A stretch of DNA of 64,000 bases from Mucilaginibacter sp. PAMC 26640 (GCA_001596135.1 CP014773.1:2542001-2606000); one strand, 5' to 3'; shown: positions 26,809 through 36,669, counted from the first letter of the stretch. Translations and numbers: made by a program. Notes: generated from the letters alone by a model not told the origin.

Positions 26809-28161
26809 CTATGGCCTAACGGTAGTTAGCATGCTGTATCCTACCAGCTCTTCCCAGCGGGCACCGGCCGGGCGATAGTAAACCAGCAATTGGTATTCAT
26901 TCTCGGTCTCAAAATAATTGCCTTCCAACGCGGTGTCGTCAGCTTTTTTCGTATTCTTATCTACCCAGACATACATATAATCATATACGCCTTGTTTCAG
27001 GAACAGATTAGTGAAAAACCGGCCGCGGTCATCATATTGCAGACGGCTGTTCTCATCAATTTTATAATCATTAAACTGGCCGATAATGTAGGGTGCGCCG
27101 TCTGCCCCGGTTTTATTGGTACCGAGGTTGAAATACATGTGCGCGTAATCGGCATCAATGCGGCTGTCACGGCCATCCTGATTAATTACATAATACTTAC
27201 CATCATTGTCGTAAAGGAGCGTGTAGTTGGGCAGGTTTCGGCTTGGATCGCCTAATAATACAATCGTATTTGCAGTGTCGCGATAGATTTTTGATATACG
27301 CTCAGAATTTAATTTTAACGAGCGCGTATCAAAGTGCCTGAACTCATTTAGGCCTGCGAAATCGTTGATATTAACATCATTATAAACCAGCTGCGTACCG
27401 CGGATGTAAGTAGGCACATTGTTCATAACACCTGTCTCGGGCCGTGCATTTTGCATGACCAGCACTCGCATATCCCGGTTAGGATTCTGGACGTTTAAAC
27501 TACCATAGTTCACCGTAAAATTTACCTTTTGATTGGTGCGCCTTGCCGAAACAATATTAGATGAGGCAATGGTGCCGCCTATGGACACCTTGTTACCCAC
27601 CACGTACAGCCGCCGGGTAAGGATCATTTTTTTAACATCGCCGTCCTCATAAACCTTTAGTACGTAGTTGCCGGCTATTTTTGGCGCAATGTTTTGGTTG
27701 GGAAGCTTGATCTCATAGTGGGTGTATTTTTGAAAAGTGGCGGTAGAATACGTGTAAGTAAAGATCCTGTCGTCCGTAAAGCTTTGGAGATACTCTGCAG
27801 GCGACAGGTTAGAGGAGTTCCAGCTGGCATCGCAATGCTCGATAGTGTACGACAAATTACGACTGCCGCCCTTCAGATCATCAAAACCCAATGTAACCTG
27901 TTCATCGCTGTTCAATGCAATTGCCGGGAAAGCTGAGGCCCGGCTGTCCACTTTATAAAATTCTACACTTTTTATGGATGGGCTGTAAATGTTATTTCCA
28001 TACGGTGTTTGGGCGAAAGCGCTTTTTGAGATAAAACCAATAAAGCAAGCCATTATGATCAACCAAATTCTCCGTCCGCCATTGCGGGGAACTAAACGAT
28101 CACCCAGTAGGTGAACTGGGATGGCATGCAGCAGTAGCAACAAATCGGGATGTTTTTTCAT
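26809..28161 (-). CDS. type IX secretion system plug-protein family (DUF5103)
   Basis: 450 residues. After an N-terminal export region come beta-rich segments typical of the T9SS plug family formerly called DUF5103: IKSVEFYKVDSRASAFPAIAL, then GSRNLSYTIEHCDASWNSSNLSPAEYLQSF, then the second domain with VNYGSLNVQNPNRDMRVLVMQN. The family plugs the SprA outer-membrane translocon. The N-terminus is unusual: 30 residues (including HAIPVHLLGDRLVPRNGG) precede a normal-looking signal core (RRIWLIIMACFIGFISKSAFA). Confidence 0.78.
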   Translation of the reverse strand: MKKHPDLLLLLHAIPVHLLGDRLVPRNGGRRIWLIIMACFIGFISKSAFAQTPYGNNIYSPSIKSVEFYKVDSRASAFPAIALNSDEQVTLGFDDLKGGSRNLSYTIEHCDASWNSSNLSPAEYLQSFTDDRIFTYTYSTATFQKYTHYEIKLPNQNIAPKIAGNYVLKVYEDGDVKKMILTRRLYVVGNKVSIGGTIASSNIVSARRTNQKVNFTVNYGSLNVQNPNRDMRVLVMQNARPETGVMNNVPTYIRGTQLVYNDVNINDFAGLNEFRHFDTRSLKLNSERISKIYRDTANTIVLLGDPSRNLPNYTLLYDNDGKYYVINQDGRDSRIDADYAHMYFNLGTNKTGADGAPYIIGQFNDYKIDENSRLQYDDRGRFFTNLFLKQGVYDYMYVWVDKNTKKADDTALEGNYFETENEYQLLVYYRPAGARWEELVGYSMLTTVRP

Positions 28162-28295
28162 CAGCGAACTTTAGTGTAATGTGGCAGAAGTTTTAACAGC
28201 TCACAAGATAGCAAAGTGAATGGCTTAACGCAAACGATACCGCTAGCAGACTATTTTTGCTTAAGCAGCATAGGGTAATCAATACAAAGTGGTGC

Positions 28296-28330
28296 AAAAA
28301 AAAATCATCCAGCGCTTTCGCAATGGATGA
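28296..28330 (-). terminator. intrinsic terminator of the ABC-F gene
   Basis: TCATCCA (28305-28311) pairs with TGGATGA (28324-28330); on the minus strand it is followed by nine T residues (28296-28304). It lies 38 bp beyond the ABC-F stop codon. Confidence 0.8.
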
Positions 28331-28367
28331 CTATTTAAAATATCTCATCAAGGATGATGTGTGCGGG

Positions 28368-30296
28368 TTATGCTTCCAGTTCCATGATCTGCTCGGCAAG
28401 CGCTTCCCAAAGTTGCTGGTTTTTGCCAAGTTCCATTTTTTTAAGCTGATAATTGTTATTGATCTGCTTCATTTTTTCGGCCTGATTAAATATCTTATTG
28501 TCGGCTAATTGGGCTTCCATCGCTTTTATTTCTTTTTCAATAGCGGCGATTTGTTCTTCCAGTTTACTCAAATCCTGGTTTAGCTTTTTTAATTGCTGGT
28601 GCTTGTTATCGCCCGGCTGGTTTTGCTTTACAGGTGCTACTTCTTTCTTCTCTTCCTTTTTAGGCTGAGGTGCAGGCGCAGCAGCTTTTGGCTCCAGTTT
28701 GCGTTTTGCGTTCCATTCGTCGTATTCGGCATAAGTGCCCGGGTATTGCTTGATCTTTTGATCCTCGATGAACCAGATCTTGTTGGCAACATTATCCAGG
28801 AAATACCTATCGTGGGATACTACGATCACAGTGCCTTCATATTGGTCCAAAGCCTGGATCAGAATATTTACCGAAGCCATGTCCAGGTGATTCGTAGGCT
28901 CATCCAGTACCAGAAAGTTGGCATCAGCGGTCAGCGCTTTAGCAAGTGCCACGCGGGATTTTTCACCACCCGATAATACTTTGATCTTTTTAAATACATC
29001 GTCTCCGGTAAAGAGGAACGATCCTAGTATCGAGCGAAGTTCCGTATCAGTCTGTTTGGGAGCAAATGCCTGCAACTCCTGTAATATCTGGTGTTCCAGG
29101 TGAAGAGATTCCAGCTGGTGCTGGGCAAAAAATGTTTGGGTAACGTTATGGCCGGTTTGGGCGGTGCCTTCGTATTCCGTATCTGCACCTGCTACAATAC
29201 GCAATAAAGTTGATTTACCCTTACCGTTGGCACCTATCAAAGCAATTTTATCACCTTTTTCAATTATCGCTTCCGCATCATCCAAAATATCAATGGTTGG
29301 ATATTTTTTGGTGATATGCTCCATGGTAACCACGTGCCTGCCGGATTGCCTGCTGAATTTAAAGCTGAAGTTAACTTCCGGGTTATCATCATCCACATCA
29401 TCAACACGCTCCATTTTATCCAGCATCTTAATGCGTGATTGTGCCATTTTCGCTTTGGAAGCCTTTGCACGGAAACGCTCTATCAAACGCTCTTCCTGCT
29501 TTATTTTTGATTGTTGGTTTTTAAACTCTCCGCGTTGGATTTCGGAGCGCAAAGCTTTTTCCTCTAAATAAAAAGTGTAATTACCTGCGTATACGTTCAG
29601 CTTGCCTTTACGGGATTCTACCGTACGGTTAATTACTTTATCCAGGAACCACCTATCGTGCGATACGATGATAATTGCGCCGTTAAATGCCTTTAAATAA
29701 TCTTCCAGCCATTGTATGGAGGGTAAGTCAAGGTGGTTGGTAGGCTCATCCAACAACAAAATATCTGGTGCCTGCAGCAGGATCTTGGCCAGCATAACGC
29801 GCATGCGCCATCCACCGGAAAAGGTGCTCAGTTTGCGCTCACATTCAGCCTCGCTAAAACCTAAGCCCGCTAAAATTTCGTGTGCTTTATATTCAATATT
29901 ATAACCGTCAAGCAATTCAAACTCGTGCTGTTTGTCGCTAAGTTTGTGCAGCAGATCCTCTGAGTAATCTGTTTCCAGTTTCTTCAACAGCACTTCTATC
30001 TCATCATGCAGCTGGTTTTGGCGTTCAAAGGCCTCCATAGCAACATGCACAATATTTTTATCGGATGAGTAAGAGAGCAGATCCTGATTAAGGTAACCCA
30101 TGGTAAGGTCCTTCGCCATGGATATGGTACCTGATGTAGGCTTATAATCCCCTACGATGATCTTGAGCAGCGTAGTTTTACCGGTACCATTGGCACCGAT
30201 AAGGCCAATTTTTTCTCCCGGTTTTATATGCCAATTGGCTTCATCATACAGCGCCCGCGCACCAATCTCAAACGTAAGGTTATTTATAGCGATCAT
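28368..30296 (-). CDS. ABC-F family ATPase
   Basis: 642 residues from the ATG at 30296 (MIAINNLTFEIGARALYD); an upstream start adds 16 residues without family similarity. Two ABC domains: Walker A GANGTGKTT and GANGKGKST, signatures FSGGWRMR and LSGGEKSRVA, each followed by LLDEPTNHLD or LVLDEPTNHLD. A charged linker joins them, and a lysine-rich coiled-coil C-terminus (after ~540) follows. No membrane segments: a cytosolic translation-factor-type ABC-F (Uup/YheS group). Ribosome-associated function is family knowledge. Confidence 0.9.
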   Translation of the reverse strand: MIAINNLTFEIGARALYDEANWHIKPGEKIGLIGANGTGKTTLLKIIVGDYKPTSGTISMAKDLTMGYLNQDLLSYSSDKNIVHVAMEAFERQNQLHDEIEVLLKKLETDYSEDLLHKLSDKQHEFELLDGYNIEYKAHEILAGLGFSEAECERKLSTFSGGWRMRVMLAKILLQAPDILLLDEPTNHLDLPSIQWLEDYLKAFNGAIIIVSHDRWFLDKVINRTVESRKGKLNVYAGNYTFYLEEKALRSEIQRGEFKNQQSKIKQEERLIERFRAKASKAKMAQSRIKMLDKMERVDDVDDDNPEVNFSFKFSRQSGRHVVTMEHITKKYPTIDILDDAEAIIEKGDKIALIGANGKGKSTLLRIVAGADTEYEGTAQTGHNVTQTFFAQHQLESLHLEHQILQELQAFAPKQTDTELRSILGSFLFTGDDVFKKIKVLSGGEKSRVALAKALTADANFLVLDEPTNHLDMASVNILIQALDQYEGTVIVVSHDRYFLDNVANKIWFIEDQKIKQYPGTYAEYDEWNAKRKLEPKAAAPAPQPKKEEKKEVAPVKQNQPGDNKHQQLKKLNQDLSKLEEQIAAIEKEIKAMEAQLADNKIFNQAEKMKQINNNYQLKKMELGKNQQLWEALAEQIMELEA

Positions 30297-30423
30297 TTGC
30301 CGCAAAGATACGCTTTTGCGTTTAAAGCTTAAAGCCCAAAGCACAAAGCTTTTTGGACGGTCAAATTCGGCGCTTTTCTTTAGCGCAGGTAATTGATCCC
30401 GCTTTCGTCTTTCTGCTTTTAGC

Positions 30424-31188
30424 TTACTTAACCGTTTGCATCCATCCTTCTGCCATCAATTTTGCACCTGCAATGCTCGGGTGCACGCCGTCTGTTGTCC
30501 AATAGCTGCCTGGAGCGGTTTCAAGGGCCTTATCAAAAATGGCCTGGTAGGGAATAAACGGTGCGCCGTATTCAGTGGCTATATTTTTTGCCGCCTGGCG
30601 GTAGGCATCAAATCCGGGATACCATTTATCGTCAACAGCGCGTACGCCTTTCACGGCAAACGGTTCGCCGATTACAAATTTAACACCTGGCAGGGCCTGT
30701 TTGGTGCGCTCCATAAGCTTTTTATAGTCGGCTATATAGGTTTCAATGGTTCCTTTGTAACCACCGGTAAGCGTATGCCAAAAATCGTTTACGCCAATGT
30801 GGATGCTTACCAGAGTAGGTTTAAGCGCAATACAATCGGTATCCCAGCGTTCAGCCAGTTGATATACTTTATTGCCGCTGATGCCTTTATTAAAAAGTTG
30901 TAAATTTTTGTGCGGATACTTGGTTAGCAGTGCCCCCGCGGTATGAATTACATAGCCGTTACCCAAAGCACCGGGATCATTTGCTTTGCTTTTGCTTTTA
31001 TCACGCCCCCAGTCGGTGATAGAATCCCCCTGAAATAAAATAATATCGTTATCATCCAATGTTACTTTTTTACCGGCCGAATGACCAACCGCTGCGGTCA
31101 CTATTTGCGGCAAGGTTAAGGTAGCAACGGTACCGATACTTACAGTTCTAAGGAATTTACGACGGGAGTTTATTAGAATATTCTTCAT
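30424..31188 (-). CDS. Tat-exported SGNH/GDSL hydrolase
   Basis: 254 residues. The N-terminus has a twin-arginine motif (SRRKFLRT, residues 8-15) and hydrophobic core, so export by Tat is likely. SGNH blocks: GDSITDWG (nucleophile Ser in block I), GISGNK, IGVNDFWH and the final DGVHPS with the catalytic Asp/His. It resembles secreted rhamnogalacturonan acetylesterase-like SGNH enzymes but substrate cannot be told. Third SGNH hydrolase of the window, unrelated in detail to the other two. Confidence 0.83.
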   Translation of the reverse strand: MKNILINSRRKFLRTVSIGTVATLTLPQIVTAAVGHSAGKKVTLDDNDIILFQGDSITDWGRDKSKSKANDPGALGNGYVIHTAGALLTKYPHKNLQLFNKGISGNKVYQLAERWDTDCIALKPTLVSIHIGVNDFWHTLTGGYKGTIETYIADYKKLMERTKQALPGVKFVIGEPFAVKGVRAVDDKWYPGFDAYRQAAKNIATEYGAPFIPYQAIFDKALETAPGSYWTTDGVHPSIAGAKLMAEGWMQTVK

Positions 31189-31282
31189 CAGTTGTAAAAA
31201 TATGCTGAAATAGGCAGCACCTAAATTACATTATTCTTACTGATGTTGAATAGTAAATTATTAAAAACGGTAAATTCGCGGC

Positions 31283-32353
31283 ATGTATCAATTGCTTAAG
31301 CCCTTACTATTTAAGTTCGACCCGGAGAATATCCATTACGCGGTTACGCGTAATTTAAAACGCTTTAATAAAATGCCGGGTGGCACTGCGCTAAGCAAAG
31401 CTATCTGGAGCCTTGATGATTTGCGACTGGAAAAAGAAGTTTTTGGCTTAAAGTTTAAAAACCCGGTAGGCCTGGCCGCCGGCTTTGATAAAAACGCAGA
31501 GCTGATTGCCGAAATGGGCAACCTTGGTTTTGGTTTTGTAGAGATTGGCACAGTAACTCCATTGCCACAGCCAGGTAATGATAAACCGCGTATGTTTCGC
31601 TTACCGGCGGATGAGGCGCTGATTAACCGGATGGGTTTTAATAACCTTGGTGTAGATGTGGCCGCAAAACGTATAGATGCATACCGAAAATCACTAAAAA
31701 ATGGTGAAGAAGCTTTGATAATTGGCGGTAATATTGGCAAAAACAAAGTCACTCCCAATGAGGATGCTGTAAGCGATTACATTAAATGCTTCGACCGGTT
31801 ATTTGATGTGGTTGATTATTTTGTGGTAAACGTGAGTTCTCCCAATACCCCTGGACTTAGGGAATTGCAGGAAAAAGGGCCGCTGATGAATATTTTAAAT
31901 ACTTTACAACAACGCAATCAAAAAAACGGCATTAGCAGGCCTATCCTTTTGAAAATAGCCCCGGATCTTACGAACGAGCAGTTGGACGATATTGCCGATA
32001 TTGTAAAGCAAACCGGGATAGCTGGTTTAATAGCGACTAATACCACTATCAGCAGAGATGGCCTTAGCTCCCCGCATAAGAATGAAACTGGCGGATTGAG
32101 TGGCAAGCCACTCACCCAAAGATCTACAGAAGTAATCAGTTATTTGCATAAAGTGTCAGATGGGGCATTCCCGATAATAGGAGTGGGGGGCATTCATTCA
32201 GCTGAAGATGCAGTAGAAAAATTGCAGGCGGGAGCGTCGCTGGTGCAGCTTTATACCGGTTTTATCTATGAGGGACCGGGATTAATAAAGAGAATCTTGA
32301 TGAGGATTTTATCTTGGGAGCCAATAGATCGATCCCAAGCGTTATCGAAATAG
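31283..32353 (+). CDS. pyrD: dihydroorotate dehydrogenase (quinone), class 2
   Basis: 356 residues. The N-terminal membrane-associating helices ([19 protein letters not shown]) and catalytic serine in [13 protein letters not shown] mark the class 2, quinone-reducing enzyme; FMN-binding motifs [10 protein letters not shown], and [11 protein letters not shown] near the C-terminus, are intact. It oxidises dihydroorotate to orotate in pyrimidine synthesis. A promoter-like TAAATTCG box (31271-31278) lies just before the ATG. Confidence 0.94.
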   Translation: MYQLLKPLLFKFDPENIHYAVTRNLKRFNKMPGGTALSKAIWSLDDLRLEKEVFGLKFKNPVGLAAGFDKNAELIAEMGNLGFGFVEIGTVTPLPQPGNDKPRMFRLPADEALINRMGFNNLGVDVAAKRIDAYRKSLKNGEEALIIGGNIGKNKVTPNEDAVSDYIKCFDRLFDVVDYFVVNVSSPNTPGLRELQEKGPLMNILNTLQQRNQKNGISRPILLKIAPDLTNEQLDDIADIVKQTGIAGLIATNTTISRDGLSSPHKNETGGLSGKPLTQRSTEVISYLHKVSDGAFPIIGVGGIHSAEDAVEKLQAGASLVQLYTGFIYEGPGLIKRILMRILSWEPIDRSQALSK

Positions 32354-32442
32354 TCTTGGGAACACATTGCTAATATGGGGACTATTATAACTGTTGGTTT
32401 AACAAAGCAAAGTATAGCATCTTCACTTAAATCTTTCCAAAC

Positions 32443-32474
32443 AAAAAAAGGCGTACCAATCAATGGGTACACCT
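32443..32474 (-). terminator. intrinsic terminator behind the small basic gene
   Basis: AGGCGTACC (32449-32457) and GGTACACCT (32466-32474) pair with one G-U; a run of seven T (minus strand) follows. It would end a transcript covering tRNA-Cys and the small gene. Confidence 0.75.
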
Positions 32475-32499
32475 CTTAAACTCTTTTTAACAGATAGAA

Positions 32500-32673
32500 T
32501 TATTTCGCTGACGCGATAGCTAATACAGCATTGTTTTTTGCTATCTGGCTATCTTTTTTCTCTGCAGAACGGCTGCCTAATTCAATGTTAGTAGCTAATT
32601 TCAAAAATTGTACTTCTAAACGAGAGAAAGTTTTGTTTCTTCTATCTTTTCTTTTTAAACGAGTAACGCCCAT
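32500..32673 (-). CDS. small basic conserved protein, unknown function
   Basis: 57 residues read directly (ATG 32673, TAA 32500). The N-terminus MGVTRLKRKDRRNKTFSRLE is strongly basic and resembles a short family I know from many Bacteroidota genomes, with a hydrophilic remainder ending LAIASAK. No domain is assigned; the size, charge and position beside a tRNA suggest a nucleic-acid or ribosome-associated role, but this is only inference. It lies 33 bp downstream of tRNA-Cys and may share its transcript. Confidence 0.7.
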   Translation of the reverse strand: MGVTRLKRKDRRNKTFSRLEVQFLKLATNIELGSRSAEKKDSQIAKNNAVLAIASAK

Positions 32674-32706
32674 GATCTTTTATTTTATAATAATTTTTTA
32701 ACCCTG

Positions 32707-32777
32707 AGGTCGGAAGCGGATTCGAACCGCTGTAGGAGGTTTTGCAGACCTCTGCCTAGCCACTCGGCCATCCGACC
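32707..32777 (-). tRNA. tRNA-Cys(GCA)
   Basis: A 71-nt cloverleaf on the minus strand: 7-bp acceptor stem (32771-32777 with 32708-32714), T-arm with GGTTCGAATCC, D-arm with GAGTGGCTAGGC, and anticodon loop CTGCAAA giving GCA. The discriminator base is U73, as expected for tRNA-Cys. No CCA is encoded. Confidence 0.95.
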
Positions 32778-32823
32778 TTTTTTAAGGACTGCAAAAATAG
32801 TAAATAATATTTGTCAATCAATT

Positions 32824-33573
32824 TTATTTAGAGGATTTTCCTGCAATTTCTGAACAAAATATCGCTGTTGCTATGGCAACATTTAAAGATTCGGCCCCGC
32901 CAATGCGCGGTATGGTAATGGCATTCGTAATCAGCTGCTCAATTTCGGGGCGGATGCCGTTGCCTTCATTACCCATAACTAACACGCCTTCAGCACCAAA
33001 ATTCGTTTCGTAAATGCTTTTCCCATTCAGCAGCGCACCATACACCGGCAGGTTGACCGATTTCAGCACTTCCCGCAAATCGGTGTAGTTGATATTCATT
33101 CGCGCCAGGCTGCCCATAGTGGCTTGCACAACTTTTGGGTTGTAAACATCCACTGTATCTTCGCTGCAGATGATATTGGTGATGCCAAACCAGTCGGCGG
33201 TGCGGATAATGGTCCCCATATTGCCTGGATCCTGTACGCCATCCAGTACCAAAGTGAACTTATTTTTCAGATCCTTATCACTTAAACCGGCCCATTGCGG
33301 TATATTAACGGCAGCAATTGCGTCGGCCGGATTTTTCAGGGTGCTTACTTTTTGCAGCTCGCTTAATGAAATTTCCTGAAAATTTATTTTTCGGGATAAA
33401 TTAAGCAATTTTGAGGCGATATCCGGCGTATGATAAATGGTGTGGATAAGGTAAGGAGAGTCAAGAAATTCTATAATTGATTTGTAGCCTTCAACCAAAA
33501 ACAATCCATTTTCCCGGCGAAACTTTTTATGTTGTAAGGACGTTAGTAAACTGATCTGAGATTTTGAAAGCAT
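32824..33573 (-). CDS. TrmH/SpoU-family RNA 2'-O-methyltransferase
   Basis: 249 residues from the ATG at 33573. An N-terminal substrate-binding domain (FLVEGYKSIIEF) precedes the SpoU knot: LVLDGVQDPGNMGTIIRTADWFG (motif 1), VLVMGNEGNGIRPEI (motif 2) and IPRIGGAESLNVAIATAIF (motif 3). The alpha/beta-knot folds around SAM and methylates a ribose 2'-OH of rRNA or tRNA. Its 5' end overlaps the divergent TamL gene by 10 bp; downstream are tRNA-Cys and the small basic gene on the same strand. Confidence 0.9.
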   Translation of the reverse strand: MLSKSQISLLTSLQHKKFRRENGLFLVEGYKSIIEFLDSPYLIHTIYHTPDIASKLLNLSRKINFQEISLSELQKVSTLKNPADAIAAVNIPQWAGLSDKDLKNKFTLVLDGVQDPGNMGTIIRTADWFGITNIICSEDTVDVYNPKVVQATMGSLARMNINYTDLREVLKSVNLPVYGALLNGKSIYETNFGAEGVLVMGNEGNGIRPEIEQLITNAITIPRIGGAESLNVAIATAIFCSEIAGKSSK

Positions 33574-35960
33574 ATTTAACACCCGGAATTTACCGCCTTG
33601 CAATATTAAGTATTTTGATGGTTATTATTTCCAGCTGCAGTGTTACGCGCGGAATAAAAAAAAACCAGGCTATTGTGCGACAGGTAACTTTAAAGGACAT
33701 AGACAAGGAGTTTTCTGAAGCCGCCTTAAATTATGTTGATAAAGAGCAACAACCCAATAATTGGTTAAACCTGCAATTTTACTACACTTTCAGCAAGAAA
33801 GGTAAACGGAATATAGGTGAAGCCCCAGCTATATTAGACAGCCCCCTGGTTGAATTTTCCCGCTTACAGATTCAGAAATTTCTTCAGAACAAGGGTTATC
33901 TGAAAGCTACGGTGGCAGATTCTATCGCCATTAAAAATCAAAAAGCACAACTTATCTTTACAGCAACACAAGGGCCTTTATTTCACGTCCGCAACTATCG
34001 GGATAGTATTGCCGACCCGGCTGTAAAAGCCCTCTACAGAAAAAATAAGCCTGCTTTTTCCCATGTAAACCCCGGCAGCAGGTTTGATACCGATAGCCTG
34101 GCCTATGACCGCGATCAGTTTTTTACCGTAATGAAGCGTAACGGCTACTTTGACTTCTATAGGCAGTACATCAACTTCGAACCCGATTCGAGTTTCAATA
34201 AAAGCGTGGTGGACCTGGTGATGATCATTGATAATCCCGATGGTAAGGCCGCGCATCCAACCTATACCATCAATAACACACTGATAACTATAGCTAAAAG
34301 TAATGGCCGGAAAGTGGGCAAGGCAGATACCATACAGGTTGATTCACAGTTCAGGTTTGTAGATTATTCGGGCAGGTTCAGGCCTAAAACGGCGACGGAT
34401 TACATTTTTCAGAGAAAAGGGCAGCTGTTTAACATCGACAATCAAACGCTTACGACAAGCCGCCTTTCAGAGCTGAATGTTTTTCGAAACGTGCCGAGTC
34501 CGGGTTACACAAAACTTTCAGACAGTACCAACCGGCTCAACACCACACTCGATATCATCCCGCTCAAACAAATGTCTGACCGTGTAGAGGCGGAGTTCCT
34601 GTTTAATGGGGGCCGTTATGGTTACAATCTTGGTAATACCTTTACTAACCGAAATATATTTAAACAGGCTGCCGCTTTACAGGTGAAGATAAACTGGAGT
34701 ATCTTGTTTGATAGCGGCCGTAATGCCGGAGACAATAAGGGTATCCAAAACCAGGAATTCAAGGCGGGCATCGGTTTGATTTACCCAAGAATTGTAGCAC
34801 CTTTCGATTTTCCTAATCTGGCCAAATATGGAGTGCCGCACACAACTTTTGCAACCAACTACACGCTTTTTTACCAAAAGGGACTTGTGCAGCGTACAAG
34901 TTGGATAAATTCTATTACCTATGACTTTTTTGATACGCCTACCAAGCAACACTCTATCACGCCTATCAATATCGAGTTTTCCAAGGGTACCATTGATCCG
35001 GTAGCTAAATCGCTGCTGTTGGGCGCCAACCGTTACAGTTACGTGTACCTCATCGGCCGCACAACTTTTACTTCCGGTAGTCAGTATACGTTTCAATACA
35101 ACACCATCAAGCTAAATACCTTTGAAGATTTTTACTACTTCAGAGGAAGCCTGGATTTGGGGGGAGGGTTTTTAAATCTGGTAAGCAAGGCTTTTAATAC
35201 GCGCAGAGATTCTCTTGGCCAACGAACCATTTTTGGGGAGGCGTTTTCGCAATACGTAAAAACTGAGATCGACTACCGTTTATACCGCAGTTTGGGTGGG
35301 GAGAAACAATTTATTTTCAGATTTAACCCAGGTATTGGTATACCTTATGGAAACAGTAATCAACTGATTTTTGAGAAGAATTTCTACGCAGGCGGAGCAA
35401 ATGATATGCGCGCCTGGTTGCCACGCACACTTGGGCCCGGTCAGTTTAATCGCGCCAGCTATGGTATCGATGATACTACAACCCGCTCCCGGTTAAAATA
35501 CCTCGATCAGTTTGGTGAGATTAAGATGGTGGCCAACCTGGAGTATCGTTATAAGTTACTTGATAATTTTTTTGGAACCAAGCTTAAAGGAGCCTTGTTT
35601 ACTGATCTGGGTAACGTTTGGCGCCTGCATAAAACAACCGATAATCCTAATGGAGAATTCAGGTTGAATAATTTGTGGCAGTCGACTGCCATAGGCATAG
35701 GAACAGGCCTGCGCTTCGATCTAAGCTTCTTTGTTTTCCGTCTGGACATGGCTTTCAAATTTAAGGATCCCCAGTTTACAGGGTCAGATCAGTGGGTATT
35801 GATCAAACATGCCAACGAGCTATTTAAGGCTGGTAGTTTTAAAGCAAATTACCTGCGTGCCAACAGCACCGGGACTACAGGCCCCGAGGGTAACAAAACC
35901 TTTGTTGGGGATAGCTATAATTTTATGCAGCTAAACTTTGGTATCGGCTTGCCATTTTAA
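33564..35960 (+). CDS. tamL: TamL-type lipoprotein of the BamA/TamA superfamily
   Basis: 798 residues. A signal peptide ending in VIISSC (lipidated Cys25) makes it a lipoprotein, which distinguishes Bacteroidota TamL from TamA. Periplasmic POTRA-like repeats follow, and the C-terminal half is an outer-membrane beta-barrel with the NGGRYGYNLGNTFTNRN and KNFYAGGANDMRAWLPRTLGPGQF (lid/loop 6 type) segments, ending in FGIGLPF. The barrel works with TamB in envelope biogenesis. The start is a TTG at 33564, inside the divergent methyltransferase gene; internal ATG (33617) would remove most of the signal. Confidence 0.82.
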   Translation: MKAYLTPGIYRLAILSILMVIISSCSVTRGIKKNQAIVRQVTLKDIDKEFSEAALNYVDKEQQPNNWLNLQFYYTFSKKGKRNIGEAPAILDSPLVEFSRLQIQKFLQNKGYLKATVADSIAIKNQKAQLIFTATQGPLFHVRNYRDSIADPAVKALYRKNKPAFSHVNPGSRFDTDSLAYDRDQFFTVMKRNGYFDFYRQYINFEPDSSFNKSVVDLVMIIDNPDGKAAHPTYTINNTLITIAKSNGRKVGKADTIQVDSQFRFVDYSGRFRPKTATDYIFQRKGQLFNIDNQTLTTSRLSELNVFRNVPSPGYTKLSDSTNRLNTTLDIIPLKQMSDRVEAEFLFNGGRYGYNLGNTFTNRNIFKQAAALQVKINWSILFDSGRNAGDNKGIQNQEFKAGIGLIYPRIVAPFDFPNLAKYGVPHTTFATNYTLFYQKGLVQRTSWINSITYDFFDTPTKQHSITPINIEFSKGTIDPVAKSLLLGANRYSYVYLIGRTTFTSGSQYTFQYNTIKLNTFEDFYYFRGSLDLGGGFLNLVSKAFNTRRDSLGQRTIFGEAFSQYVKTEIDYRLYRSLGGEKQFIFRFNPGIGIPYGNSNQLIFEKNFYAGGANDMRAWLPRTLGPGQFNRASYGIDDTTTRSRLKYLDQFGEIKMVANLEYRYKLLDNFFGTKLKGALFTDLGNVWRLHKTTDNPNGEFRLNNLWQSTAIGIGTGLRFDLSFFVFRLDMAFKFKDPQFTGSDQWVLIKHANELFKAGSFKANYLRANSTGTTGPEGNKTFVGDSYNFMQLNFGIGLPF

Positions 35961-36083
35961 TTTTTGAAGGAGTGAGTTATTGGAGGAGTGATTTTGCCTA
36001 AGCCCCAACTTTAAAGAATTCAATAAAATTCGGAATTTTGAAACAGAGCGATTAGCCTTGCATTTTCCGCTAACCTCTAACCG

Positions 36084-36623
36084 CTAACTGTTAAACATCC
36101 CCTTCAATCCGTCTATTACGCTTTGGAAAAAGGTAGGCATACTTAGGCCATTGTGATAGTTAAAGTATAGGAAGATACAGAAGATGATCAGCGCAATGAT
36201 GATGAAGCGTTTGAACAGGTAGCCAATTAGTACCAGCCCCAGTGGGATAGCTAATAATAGTATCCAGCTAATTTTTACCGGGGTTAGTTTACTGTCATGG
36301 CGGTAAACGTAATACAGCATGGATGTTGTGCCTTCATCGTTGTGATGGCGGGCAAAAATAAAGCTCGATTTTTCCAGTTTGTGGCGATAGAACGCAGTTC
36401 CCTTTTCAAATTTTAAAGTCTCAACAAATCCGTTTATCGTGAAGGTGAAAATACCGTTTACACTTTCCTGGATATTTTTGCCGGTATCAACCGCAACAAT
36501 CGCTACTTCATCTTTGGCAAAAGGGTTTTCTTTAACAACAAAGTGCTTTATGGTAATGGTATCTGCAAGGGCAAAAGTTGTTGCAATTAAAAACAGGCAG
36601 CAGGATAAAAATATTTTTTTCAT
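36084..36623 (-). CDS. envelope protein with signal peptide and C-terminal membrane helices, unknown function
   Basis: 179 residues from the ATG at 36623 (MKKIFLSCCLFLIATTFALA, a clean signal peptide); a longer upstream start is rejected because it would bury the signal. The middle is a beta-rich periplasmic domain (TITIKHFVVKENPFAKDEVAIVAVDTG), and two hydrophobic segments follow (WILLLAIPLGLVLIGYLF, IIIALIIFCIFLYF). No known family. Next to TspO on the same strand but 47 bp apart. Confidence 0.6.
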   Translation of the reverse strand: MKKIFLSCCLFLIATTFALADTITIKHFVVKENPFAKDEVAIVAVDTGKNIQESVNGIFTFTINGFVETLKFEKGTAFYRHKLEKSSFIFARHHNDEGTTSMLYYVYRHDSKLTPVKISWILLLAIPLGLVLIGYLFKRFIIIALIIFCIFLYFNYHNGLSMPTFFQSVIDGLKGMFNS

Positions 36624-36669
36624 TATGTGGTGGCCGATAAAACCTGCAATAAAAATACTGTTTTTTCTA

